Below, piece after piece: positions 7,960 to 15,290 of a DNA stretch of 64,000 bases. Origin of the DNA: JBGAPI01 sp044221335 (GTDB lineage: Bacteria > Pseudomonadota > Gammaproteobacteria > Xanthomonadales > Ahniellaceae); NCBI GenBank assembly GCA_044221335.1, contig JBGAPI010000015.1, forward strand, positions 38,353 through 102,352, in the 5' to 3' direction. The notes under the pieces are model-generated. The model was not told the origin of the DNA. It searched no databases and saw only the letters and a program-made list of their open reading frames with translations. Made by a program: the position numbers and the translations under genes. Within the stretch, counting starts at the first letter, position 1. The number at the start of each line of letters is the position of its first letter.

Positions 7960-9849
7960 TCACGCCCAGTCGCCGCGCAACTCGCGCACCTTGGCCTCCA
8001 GCAGCTCCGCGGTGACCTGCTCGGCCGGTACCGGTTCGCCGATCACGACCGCGATGCGGGACAGGAACTTGCGCGGCAGCCGTGCGCGGCCGAGGGCCGA
8101 GTCCTTGCGGCTGAACATCGAGCCCCACATGCCGCGCAGCGCGACCGGCACCACCGGCGCCGGTCGCGCCTGGATGATCCGCTCGACGCCCGGACGGAAA
8201 CGATCGATGTCGCCGCTGCGGGTGATGCCGCCTTCGGGGAAGATTCCGACCACCTCGCCGGCGGCGAGTTCGCGGTCGACCTCGGCGAAGGCCCGTTCCA
8301 TCATCGCCGGGTCCTCCTTCTTGCCCGCGATCGGGATCGCGCGCGCGGTCTTGAACATGAAGGACAGGAGCGGGATCTGGAAGATCTTGTAGTACATGAC
8401 GAAGCGAACCGGCCGGCGGATGGTGCCGCCGAGGATCAGCCCGTCGAGGAAGCTGACGTGGTTCGCGACCACCACCACCGGGCCGTCCTCGGGGATGTTC
8501 TCGAGCCCTTTCACCTCGATCCGGTACAGCGTGTTGATCAGGATCCAGGCCAGGAAGCGCATCAGGAATTCCGGCACCAGCGTGTAGATGTAGATCGCCA
8601 CGCCAGCGTTGAGGATGGCCGTGATCAGGAGCAGCTGCGGCACGCTGATCTTCAGCAGGTTGAGCAGCACCACCGCCATCACCGAGGCGACCACCATGAA
8701 CAGCGCGTTGAGGATGTTGTTGGCGGCGATCACCCTTGAGCGGTGGGTCGCGGCGGTGCGCGACTGCACCAGCGCGAACAGCGGCACGATGAAGAAGCCG
8801 GAAAAAACCGCCATCAGCGTGAGGTCGACCAGCACGCGGATCACGCCGGGCTGGCCGATCAGCGCGCGCCAGCCGACGTCGTGGAGCGCCGCCGCCGCCG
8901 GATGCGCGAAGTACAGGTCGGCGCCGAACAGGGTCATCCCGATCGACCCGAACGGCACCAGGCCGATCTCGACGCGGTGGCCCGACAGCTTCTCGCACAG
9001 CACCGAACCGATGGCGATGCCGATGGTGAAGATCGACAGCAGGAGCGTGTAGACGTCGGCGTCGCCGCCCAGGATCGCCTTGGTGTAGACCGGCAGCTGG
9101 GTGAAGTAGATCGAGCCGTAGAACCAGAACCAGGAGATGCCGAGGCAGGACAGGAACACCGTGCGGTTGCCGCGCAGGTAGGCGACCGACCGCCAGGTTT
9201 CGGTGAACAGGTTCCAGTTGATCTTCAGTCCCGGATCGACCGGCGGCAGCTTCGGCATCGCCATCGACGTGGCGAGCCCGAGCAGCGCCAGCGCGATCGT
9301 CGCGCCGCCGATCCACCACGCGCCGCTGTCGGCGATCCGGATCAGATTGGAGCCGAGGATGGTGCCGACCAGGATGGCGACGAAGGTGCCCATCTCGACG
9401 AGGCCGTTGCCGCCGACCAGTTCGCGCTCGGACAGGACCTGCGGCAGCAGGCCGTACTTCAGCGGACCGAACAGGGTCGAGTGCAGGCCCATCATGAACA
9501 GCATCGCCAGCAACAGGCCGACACTGTGATGGAGGAAGCCGAAAGCGCCGACGACCATGATCGCGATCTCCAGCAGCTTCACCAACTGCGCCAGCCGCGT
9601 CTTGTCGTACTTGTCGGCGAGCTGGCCCGAGGTCGCCGAGAACAGGAAGAACGGCAGGATGAACAGGCCGGCCGCGAGATTGGTGTACTGGTGTTCCTGC
9701 TCCTCCGTCAGCCCGGCCATGACGAAGGTGACCAGCACGATCAGGCCGTTCTTGAACACGTTGTCGTTGAACGCCCCCAGCGACTGGGTCAGGAAGAACG
9801 GCAGGAAGCGGCGTTCCTTCAACAGGGCGAACTGGCTTTGCTCGGACAT
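7960..9849 (-). CDS. MFS transporter (LplT-like) fused to a PlsC acyltransferase domain
   Basis: A 629-residue fusion. Residues 1-420 are a twelve-helix major facilitator domain like the lysophospholipid transporter LplT, starting with the hallmark FFLTQSLGAFNDNVFKN. Residues 425-629 are a 1-acylglycerol-3-phosphate acyltransferase domain with the catalytic NHVSFLD (His464) and FPEGGITRSG (FPEG at 537-540). In E. coli, LplT works with Aas, which has acyltransferase plus acyl-ACP synthetase domains. Here the synthetase part is absent, so the acyl donor must be made elsewhere. The likely role is flipping lysophospholipid inward and re-acylating it at the inner membrane. The ATG at 9849 matches the family start; the open frame upstream is not conserved. 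Confidence 0.9.
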   Translation of the reverse strand: MSEQSQFALLKERRFLPFFLTQSLGAFNDNVFKNGLIVLVTFVMAGLTEEQEHQYTNLAAGLFILPFFLFSATSGQLADKYDKTRLAQLVKLLEIAIMVVGAFGFLHHSVGLLLAMLFMMGLHSTLFGPLKYGLLPQVLSERELVGGNGLVEMGTFVAILVGTILGSNLIRIADSGAWWIGGATIALALLGLATSMAMPKLPPVDPGLKINWNLFTETWRSVAYLRGNRTVFLSCLGISWFWFYGSIYFTQLPVYTKAILGGDADVYTLLLSIFTIGIAIGSVLCEKLSGHRVEIGLVPFGSIGMTLFGADLYFAHPAAAALHDVGWRALIGQPGVIRVLVDLTLMAVFSGFFIVPLFALVQSRTAATHRSRVIAANNILNALFMVVASVMAVVLLNLLKISVPQLLLITAILNAGVAIYIYTLVPEFLMRFLAWILINTLYRIEVKGLENIPEDGPVVVVANHVSFLDGLILGGTIRRPVRFVMYYKIFQIPLLSFMFKTARAIPIAGKKEDPAMMERAFAEVDRELAAGEVVGIFPEGGITRSGDIDRFRPGVERIIQARPAPVVPVALRGMWGSMFSRKDSALGRARLPRKFLSRIAVVIGEPVPAEQVTAELLEAKVRELRGDWA

Positions 9850-9959
9850 GGGGGATCGTCGACGGGAAGTGCCGGCGGAGCTTAACGCAGGCCCACTGCG
9901 GCTCGCCGGGAGACCGCCCATGGGTAGCGCGTAACTGGCCCGGCCGACGAGGCCGCCGC

Positions 9960-9965
9960 TACAAT
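9960..9965 (+). promoter_or_regulatory. Candidate -10 element for the TPR gene
   Basis: TACAAT in the context GCTACAATGCCG lies 94 bases upstream of the TPR protein start, in the divergent region. It is a good sigma-70 -10 match, but the -35 region is weak. Confidence 0.35.
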
Positions 9966-10058
9966 GCCGGGCTGCGTTCGACCACGACGGTCACCCGGGA
10001 ACTCGACCCGGTGCCGCCGGTCTGCCGCCCCGCCATTCCCTTTTCACAAGGCTGTCCG

Positions 10059-11669
10059 ATGAATCGTCTGTCCCGCGTGCGCCTGGTCGCCGCCGTCCTC
10101 GTCGCCTTCGCCGCGCACGGCGCGTCCGCCGAGGCCCTGCTGAAATCGATCCCGACTCCGAAGCTCGACGGCCTCCCGGCCGAGGTGCAGCAGCAGCTGA
10201 GCACCGCGCGCAGCAACTTCGAGCAGCAGAAGGTCAACCTGATCGGCGAGGACCTGTCCTCCGCCTACGTCCGCCTCGGCGCGCTGTACGCCCGCTACAA
10301 GCTCTGGGACGCCGCGAAGGCCGCGATCGCCAATGCGGTGGCGCTGGCGCCGGAGGACGGGCGCTTCCAGTACCTGGCCGGGTTCTTCGCCGAGCAGAGC
10401 GGCGACATCGAGACCGCCAAGCAGACCTACGAGAAGGCCCGCGCGCTGGAGGACAACTACCTGCCGATCCACTACCGGCTGGCCGCGCTCTACCTGGGGT
10501 CGAACCAGCTGCCGCAGGCCAAGACCGTCCTCGACTCGATCCTGAAGGACAACCCGGACGCGGTGCCGGCGCTTGCCGCCGCGGCCGAGATCGCGCTGCG
10601 CCAGAAGCGCTACGCCGACGCCGTGACCGGATTCAAGCGCGCGCTGACGCTCGATCCGTCCGCGACCGCGCTGAACCAGGGCCTCGCCGACGCCTACGCC
10701 GGCGCCGGCGACGCCGCGAAGTCCGCCGCGGCGCGTGCCGCGGTCGGCACGGGTCAGCCGGGCTACGCCGATCCGCTGGTCGCGGGCATCTACGCGAAGC
10801 CACCGGAGGATCCGATCGCGAGCGCGCTGCAGCTCGCCGGCGAAGGCAGCTACGACGTGGCGCGCGGCATGCTCGACGAGCTCCTGAAGAAGGACCCGAA
10901 GTCGGTCGACGCCCACTCCGCCTATGCGCGGATCGACGCCGACGCCGGTCGCATGGCCTCGGCGAGCCAGCACGCGCAGGCCGCGCTCGCGGCCTCGCCG
11001 AACGCCGCGCCCGCCCTGCTCGCCTCCGGGCTCGTGCGCGAGGCCAGCGGTGACGACGTGCAGGCGCAGTCGTTCTACGAGCGTGCGGTCAAGGCCGACG
11101 TCAAGTCGCCGGACGCCCGCATCGCGCTCGGCAACACCTACCTCCGGATCAAGCAGTATCCGCTGGCGCTGGAACAGTTCCGCCAGCTCAACGTGCTGAC
11201 CGACAACGCCAACGAGGCGCTGATGCGCTACACCGGCGCGGCGGTGACCGCCGGCCATTGCGGTGACGCGCTGGCGCTGGTCGAGCAGGTCCGGAAGACC
11301 CGCGGCAGCGACGGCGTGCTGGCGCAGACCTGGGCCCGACTCGCCTCCTCCTGCCCGATCGCCAATGCCGCCACCCGCGCTGCGGCACTGACCACCGCGA
11401 AGTCCCTGTACGACCAGCGTCCGACCGCGGCCCACGCCGAGACCTACGCGATGGCGCTGGCCGCCAACGGCAAGGCCGCCGACGCGGTCGATTACGAGGC
11501 GCAGGCGATCTTCGAGGCGGTCAAGGACAAGGACCAGGCGTCGGTCGACCGGCGCAAGATCTGGATGAACACCTTCAAGGCCGGCAAGGCGGTCGACACG
11601 CCGTGGCCGCCGGGCCATCCGCTGCAGAACCCGCCGGCCCTGCGTCCGAGCGTGAACGACGGCAAATAG
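10059..11669 (+). CDS. Exported TPR-repeat protein
   Basis: A 536-residue protein with an N-terminal signal peptide (basic MNRLSRVR, hydrophobic LVAAVLVAFAAHGASA, cleavage near residue 24 before EALL). The rest is built of tetratricopeptide-like helical pairs, for example YVRLGALYARYKLWDAAKAA, YLAGFFAEQSGDIETAKQTY and YRLAALYLGSNQLPQAKTV, with more in the second half (ARIALGNTYLRIKQYPLALEQF). It is probably a periplasmic scaffold or assembly factor; no catalytic domain is seen. AAGG upstream gives a modest ribosome binding site. The gene for the RsbW-like protein starts 40 bases later on the same strand, so the two may be co-transcribed. Confidence 0.88.
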   Translation: MNRLSRVRLVAAVLVAFAAHGASAEALLKSIPTPKLDGLPAEVQQQLSTARSNFEQQKVNLIGEDLSSAYVRLGALYARYKLWDAAKAAIANAVALAPEDGRFQYLAGFFAEQSGDIETAKQTYEKARALEDNYLPIHYRLAALYLGSNQLPQAKTVLDSILKDNPDAVPALAAAAEIALRQKRYADAVTGFKRALTLDPSATALNQGLADAYAGAGDAAKSAAARAAVGTGQPGYADPLVAGIYAKPPEDPIASALQLAGEGSYDVARGMLDELLKKDPKSVDAHSAYARIDADAGRMASASQHAQAALAASPNAAPALLASGLVREASGDDVQAQSFYERAVKADVKSPDARIALGNTYLRIKQYPLALEQFRQLNVLTDNANEALMRYTGAAVTAGHCGDALALVEQVRKTRGSDGVLAQTWARLASSCPIANAATRAAALTTAKSLYDQRPTAAHAETYAMALAANGKAADAVDYEAQAIFEAVKDKDQASVDRRKIWMNTFKAGKAVDTPWPPGHPLQNPPALRPSVNDGK

Positions 11670-11708
11670 CGTCTGGTGGGCGCGGGCGAGCGGGATTACG
11701 ATCCACCC

Positions 11709-12338
11709 ATGCTCGATCGCCTGCGCCAGTGGTTCTCGCGGTGGTTCGGCCGCTCCCCGGATGCGGCGGCGCCGGCCGTCGCCGCCGCCGCGGACGCGAC
11801 CGACGTGCGCTTCGCCGAGATCGAGCCCGAGCGGCCGCCCGACGATGCGTTCGCCGAGATCCAGCCGGCCGACGCCCAGATCGTCGAACTGCCCCCGTCC
11901 AGCGCCGGCGAATGGCTGTTCGCGGTGCCGCGCCACCGCGGCGCGATCTCCGACTTCTGCGCGCTGATCGAGGAACGTCTCGGCAGCGACGCCGACCTCG
12001 ACGCGCTGCGCGCCTTCCAGGTCGCCTTCGACGAATTGCTGACCAACGTGGTGAGCTACGCCGACGGCGGCGGCGACGAGCCGATCGGCGTGCTGATGCG
12101 GCAGGCCAACGGCACTCTCGACTCCGAGATCCGCTACCGCGCCGCGGCTTACGACCCCACCGCCCGCGAGGCCGTGAACACCGACCTCGGCATCGCCGAG
12201 CGCGACATCGGCGGCCTCGGCGTTCACCTCGTCAAGGAAATGATGGACCGCTTCGAGCACAGCTACGTCGACGGCTACAACGTGCTGCTGCTGTCGAAGC
12301 GGGTGGTCGTCGCGGCCTCGGGCGAGCCCGGGGCGTAG
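11709..12338 (+). CDS. RsbW-like ATP-binding (anti-sigma factor type kinase) protein
   Basis: A 209-residue protein whose C-terminal 140 residues match the HATPase_c_2 (RsbW/SpoIIAB) family: the N box reads FQVAFDELLTNVVSYA, a shortened D box reads YDPTAREAVN, and the glycine-rich GGLGVHLVKEMMD follows, ending in YVDGYNVLLLSK. The first 65 residues are acidic and repetitive (two FAEI repeats) with a short basic amphipathic start, and have no family match I recognise. Such proteins bind sigma or anti-anti-sigma partners and phosphorylate the latter; no STAS-domain partner is in the window. Its TAG stop (12336-12338) is the first triplet of a class 1 repeat. Confidence 0.82.
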   Translation: MLDRLRQWFSRWFGRSPDAAAPAVAAAADATDVRFAEIEPERPPDDAFAEIQPADAQIVELPPSSAGEWLFAVPRHRGAISDFCALIEERLGSDADLDALRAFQVAFDELLTNVVSYADGGGDEPIGVLMRQANGTLDSEIRYRAAAYDPTAREAVNTDLGIAERDIGGLGVHLVKEMMDRFEHSYVDGYNVLLLSKRVVVAASGEPGA

Positions 12339-12392
12339 GGCGGGCACTGCCCGCCATCGCCCTGACGCCTCGCATTGGCGGGCAGTGCCCCG
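12335..12392. repeat. Class 1 palindromic repeat pair between convergent genes
   Basis: Two inverted units: the left starts GTAGGGCGGGCACTGCCCGC and the right, read on the minus strand, has GGGGCACTGCCCGCCAAT. The arms share GGGCACTGCCCGCCA. The right arm lacks the outer TAGGGC segment seen on the left arm and in the other clusters. The left unit supplies the stop codon of the RsbW-like gene. The right unit is fused in frame to the 3' end of dusB and provides no stop. Confidence 0.85.
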
Positions 12393-13295
12393 GTTGACGG
12401 CCGCGCGAAACGCCTCCGCGCCGACCTGCTCCTTCGCATACCAGCCGAGGTGCTTGCGCGCGATGCGCAGGCCCTGGGCCTCGCCGTAGAAGTCGTACAG
12501 CGCGTCGAGGTGCGCCAGCAGCACTGCACCGATCTCCGCCAGCGACGGCGCCGGCAGGTGCTCGCCGGTGGCGAGGAAGTGCGCGACCTCGCGGAAGATC
12601 CATGGCCGGCCCTGCGCGGCACGCCCGATCAGCAGCGCGTCGGCGCCGGTGTGGGCGAGCACCGCGCGCGCCTTCTCTGGCGTGTCGATGTCGCCGTTGG
12701 CGCAGACCGGGATCCGCACCGCCTGCTTGATCGCGGCGATGGTGTCGTATTCGGCAGCGCCGTTGTACAGGTCGGCCCGAGTGCGACCGTGCACCGCGAG
12801 CGCCGCGATGCCGGCATCCTCGGCGATCCTCGCGATGGTGACGCCATTGCGGTTGTCGCGGTTCCAGCCGGTGCGGATCTTCAGCGTCACCGGCACCGGC
12901 ACGGCCTGCACCACCGCGGCCACGATCCGCGCGACCAGAGGCTCGTCCTGCAGCAGCGCCGAGCCCGACCAGACGTTGCACACCTTCTTCGCCGGGCACC
13001 CCATGTTGATGTCGATGATCTGCGCACCGTGCTCGACGTTGTACCGAGCCGCCTCGGCCAACATCGCCGGGTCGTAGCCGGCGATCTGCACCGAGATCGG
13101 CGCCGGCTCGCCGTCGTGGTCCATCCGCAGCCGCGACTTGCGGGTGTTCCACAGCCGCGGATCGGCCGTCGTCATCTCCGACACGGCCAGTCCCGCCCCC
13201 ATCCGTTTCGCCAGCTGACGGAAGGGCTTGTCGGTGACACCGGCCATGGGGGCCAGGATCAGCGGGGGAGAGATGTCGTGGGGACCGATGCGCAT
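12393..13295 (-). CDS. dusB: tRNA-dihydrouridine synthase B, C-terminally truncated, no stop at its natural end
   Basis: FMN-dependent enzyme that reduces U17 of tRNA. The N-terminal LAPMAGVTDKPFRQLAKRMG, the catalytic Cys100 in NMGCPAKKV, KIRTGWNRD, VHGRTR and GRAAQGRPWIF are all intact. Conservation runs to residue 301 (FRAAVN), roughly 20 residues short of E. coli DusB (321 residues), and then the frame enters the class 1 repeat at 12335-12392. No in-frame stop follows until 10044, so as written the frame would encode 1083 residues, running antisense to two other genes. I list only the recognisable part. The usual dusB-fis pairing is broken; fis lies at 16.9 kb. It may still be active, since the lost part belongs to the C-terminal tRNA-binding helical domain, or it may be a pseudogene. 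Confidence 0.85.
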
Positions 13296-13376
13296 GGTGA
13301 ATTCGCGAGCTAGCCGGTCATTCTAGGGCACAGCGCCTGGGGAACAGGGCTGAGGGATGAGGGTTGAAACAACTTC

Positions 13377-13483
13377 CGTCATTGCGAGGAGGAGCGCAGC
13401 GACGACGAAGCAACCCAGCGACTTGGCTCTTCAACGCGTGAACGCCAAGGCACTGGGTTGCTTCGCTGCGCTCGCAATGACGG
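13377..13483. repeat. Class 2 inverted repeat element, copy A
   Basis: The left arm starts CGTCATTGCGAGGAGGAGCG and the right arm ends GCTGCGCTCGCAATGACGG, giving a long hairpin with a variable middle. The same element recurs at 15044, 25994, 26174 (half), 27516, 27694 and 49255. It carries no coding capacity and resembles a MITE or REP-type element. The short flanks contain GGGCTGAGGG (left) and CAGCCCTCGGCC (right), as also seen around copy B. Confidence 0.85.
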
Positions 13484-13518
13484 AGGCCCTTTTTGCCCAC
13501 AGCCCTCGGCCCTCGCCT

Positions 13519-13584
13519 CTCAGCCTCAGCCTCCGCCTCAGCCTCAGCCTCAGCCCCAGCCCCAGCCCCAGCCCCAGCCCCAGC
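13519..13584. repeat. (CCTCAG)n/(CCCCAG)n simple repeat
   Basis: About eleven imperfect hexamer units of CCTCAG grading into CCCCAG lie just beyond copy A of the class 2 element and end shortly before the stop of the RND adaptor gene (13608). Related short tracts (GGGCTGA or GGGGCTG repeated three or four times) flank copies B (14979-15003) and C (25961-25983). The tract is prone to slippage and lies outside coding sequence. Confidence 0.85.
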
Positions 13585-13607
13585 GTCCAACCCTCGGCCT
13601 CGCTCGT

Positions 13608-14672
13608 CTAGCTGCCCGCCGAAGCTTCGGCCACCTTCGCCCCCTCCCGCAGATTCACCGTCCCCTCGACCACGATCCGGTCCCCCGCCGCCACTCCGCG
13701 GCGGATCTCGACGCGGCCGTCGCGGCGCGCGCCGATCGCGACTTCGACCTGGTGGGCGACGCCGTCCGCGTCGACCCGGAACAGGAACTGGCGGATGCCG
13801 ATCGGCACCAGCGCGAGTTCCGGGACCGCGAGCACGTCGCGCGGCTGGGCATCGACGGCGACCACCAGCAGCATGCCGGGTCGCAGTGCGGCGTCGGCAT
13901 TCGGCACCAGCGCGCGGACCACGATCGCGCGGGTGACCGGGTCGACGCGCGAATCGATCGACGCGACCTTGCCCTTGAAGCTCCGGCCCGGGAACGCGGC
14001 GCTGGTGGCGCTGATCTCCTGGTCGATCGCGATGTTGGCGAGCTCGGTCTCGGGCAGCGGGAAATCGAGCTTGATGGTACCGACGTCGTCCAGCGTCACG
14101 ATCGGCGTGCCCGGGGTGACCAGGGTGCCGGGACTGACCTTGCGCAGTCCGAGCACGCCGGCGAAGGGCGCGCTGATCACCCGATCGGAGAGTTGCGCGC
14201 GGATCACGCCGGCCTTGGCCTCGGCGGAGTCGCGCTGCGCCTGGGCGTTCTCGTAGGCCGCCTTCGACACCGTGCCGGCCTTGGCCAGGTCCTGCTGTCG
14301 CTCGTACTGGCGCGCCGCATCGCGCGCCATCGCCTGGGCGTCGGCGAGTTGGGCGATCTGCTGGTTGCCGGTGAGCTCGACCAGGATGTCGCCGGCGGAC
14401 ACCTTGTCGCCGTCGTTGAAGTTCACCCGCTTCACGGTCTCGGTGATCTTCGCGGTCAGCATCACCGACTCGCGTGCCTGGGCGGTGCCGAGGGCCTCGA
14501 GGTGATCCGACCAGGCGCGCGGCGCCAGGGTCTCCAGTGTCACCGGGACCGGCGGTGGCGCCTTCTTCGCCGCGTCGGCACCACTCTTGGCGCAGGCGAC
14601 CAGCACCACGGTCGCGAGCACCGCGATCGCGGCGCGCGCGACGACGCGGAAGGGATCGACGCGCGTCGCCAT
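13608..14672 (-). CDS. RND efflux periplasmic adaptor lipoprotein
   Basis: A 354-residue membrane-fusion protein. The N-terminus has a lipoprotein signal (hydrophobic AAIAVLATVVLVAC, lipobox LVAC with Cys27), so it is anchored in a membrane from the periplasmic side. Next come a barrel-sandwich (lipoyl-like) half motif (VNFNDGDKVSAGDILVELTG), a helical hairpin at about 90-150 (ARQYERQQDLAKAGTVSKAAYENAQAQRDSAEA, with the usual KAGTVSKA pattern), the second half motif (ISAPFAGVLGLRKVSPGTLV) and the beta-barrel domain. Its ATG lies 2 bases after the stop of the CDGSH gene, so the two are translationally coupled. No RND pump or outer-membrane channel gene follows; downstream is only repeat DNA, so it is an orphan adaptor here. 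Confidence 0.9.
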   Translation of the reverse strand: MATRVDPFRVVARAAIAVLATVVLVACAKSGADAAKKAPPPVPVTLETLAPRAWSDHLEALGTAQARESVMLTAKITETVKRVNFNDGDKVSAGDILVELTGNQQIAQLADAQAMARDAARQYERQQDLAKAGTVSKAAYENAQAQRDSAEAKAGVIRAQLSDRVISAPFAGVLGLRKVSPGTLVTPGTPIVTLDDVGTIKLDFPLPETELANIAIDQEISATSAAFPGRSFKGKVASIDSRVDPVTRAIVVRALVPNADAALRPGMLLVVAVDAQPRDVLAVPELALVPIGIRQFLFRVDADGVAHQVEVAIGARRDGRVEIRRGVAAGDRIVVEGTVNLREGAKVAEASAGS

Positions 14673-14674
14673 CG

Positions 14675-14944
14675 TCAGGCGGACGATGCCGGGTCGTCGG
14701 CCGGCGGCAGCCGCTTGTGGCTGCCGTCGCAGAAGGGCGGATTCGCGCTGCGCTTGCAGCCGCACAGCCACAGCCGCTCGCCACCGGCAGCGACGAACTT
14801 CACCGGGACGATCCCGCTGCCCTTGTGGCTGCCGTCGCAGAACGGCTGGTTCTGCGAGCGCCCGCAGGCGCACCAGAAGTAGGTCTCGCCGGCGACGAGC
14901 TCGACGGCGAAGGGCTGGCGGGAGGCGACGAGGGGGTCGGTCAT
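14675..14944 (-). CDS. CDGSH iron-sulfur domain protein with two CDGSH motifs
   Basis: An 89-residue protein with two CDGSH-type 2Fe-2S motifs. The first is CACGRSQNQPFCDGSH (about residues 25-40) and the second is CGCKRSANPPFCDGSH (about 61-76). Each provides the three Cys and one His ligands (C-X-C-X2-S-X3-P-X-C-D-G-X-H). Tandem-motif members of the mitoNEET-like family are thought to act in iron-sulfur or redox handling. The ATG at 14944 gives the compact family length; the open frame continues upstream into repeat B flanking sequence, which is not conserved. It is the first gene of a two-gene unit with the RND adaptor. Confidence 0.92.
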   Translation of the reverse strand: MTDPLVASRQPFAVELVAGETYFWCACGRSQNQPFCDGSHKGSGIVPVKFVAAGGERLWLCGCKRSANPPFCDGSHKRLPPADDPASSA

Positions 14945-15043
14945 GGCGAGGGGTCGTGCGAGGTCGGTCGCGAGTATAGGGCTGAGGGCTGAGGGCTGAG
15001 GGCTGTTCGGCCGGGGCTTGTTCGGCCGGGCTGAGAAGACCTC

Positions 15044-15146
15044 CGTCATTGCGAGGAGGAGCGCAGCTCCGACGAAGCAACCCAGCGACTTTGCTTTAGG
15101 TCGCGGGAGAGCAAAGGCACTGGGTTGCTGCGCTCGCTATGACGGG
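15044..15146. repeat. Class 2 inverted repeat element, copy B, with simple-repeat flanks
   Basis: The arms begin CGTCATTGCGAGGAGGAGCG and end GCTGCGCTCGCTATGACGGG. A tandem GGGCTGA tract (14979-15003) lies on its left, and CAGCCCTCGGCC-like sequence (about 15209-15245) on its right. The whole interval 14945-15290 holds this element and no gene. Together with copy A it brackets the CDGSH/adaptor operon in the same orientation. Confidence 0.85.
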
Positions 15147-15290
15147 TCAGATCTTCAGACCTCGAACGAAACCGCAGGCCAGCACCCCGGGGCGCCCTCC
15201 GGAGTTTCAGCGCTCAGCCCTCGGCCGTCCGCCGTCAGCCCTCGACCCGAACCATGCGAGGCACAGCCGGCACGTCGTGACGCACCCTGC

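Noticed and set aside
10044..12392. The antisense continuation of the dusB frame as a real extra domain
   Set aside because: The extra 780 or so codons are the complement of the TPR and RsbW-like genes and carry no domain; the extension is explained by the lost stop.
13516..13590. CRISPR-like array in the CCTCAG repeats
   Set aside because: Units are 6 bases without spacers, and no cas genes are nearby; it is a simple-sequence tract.
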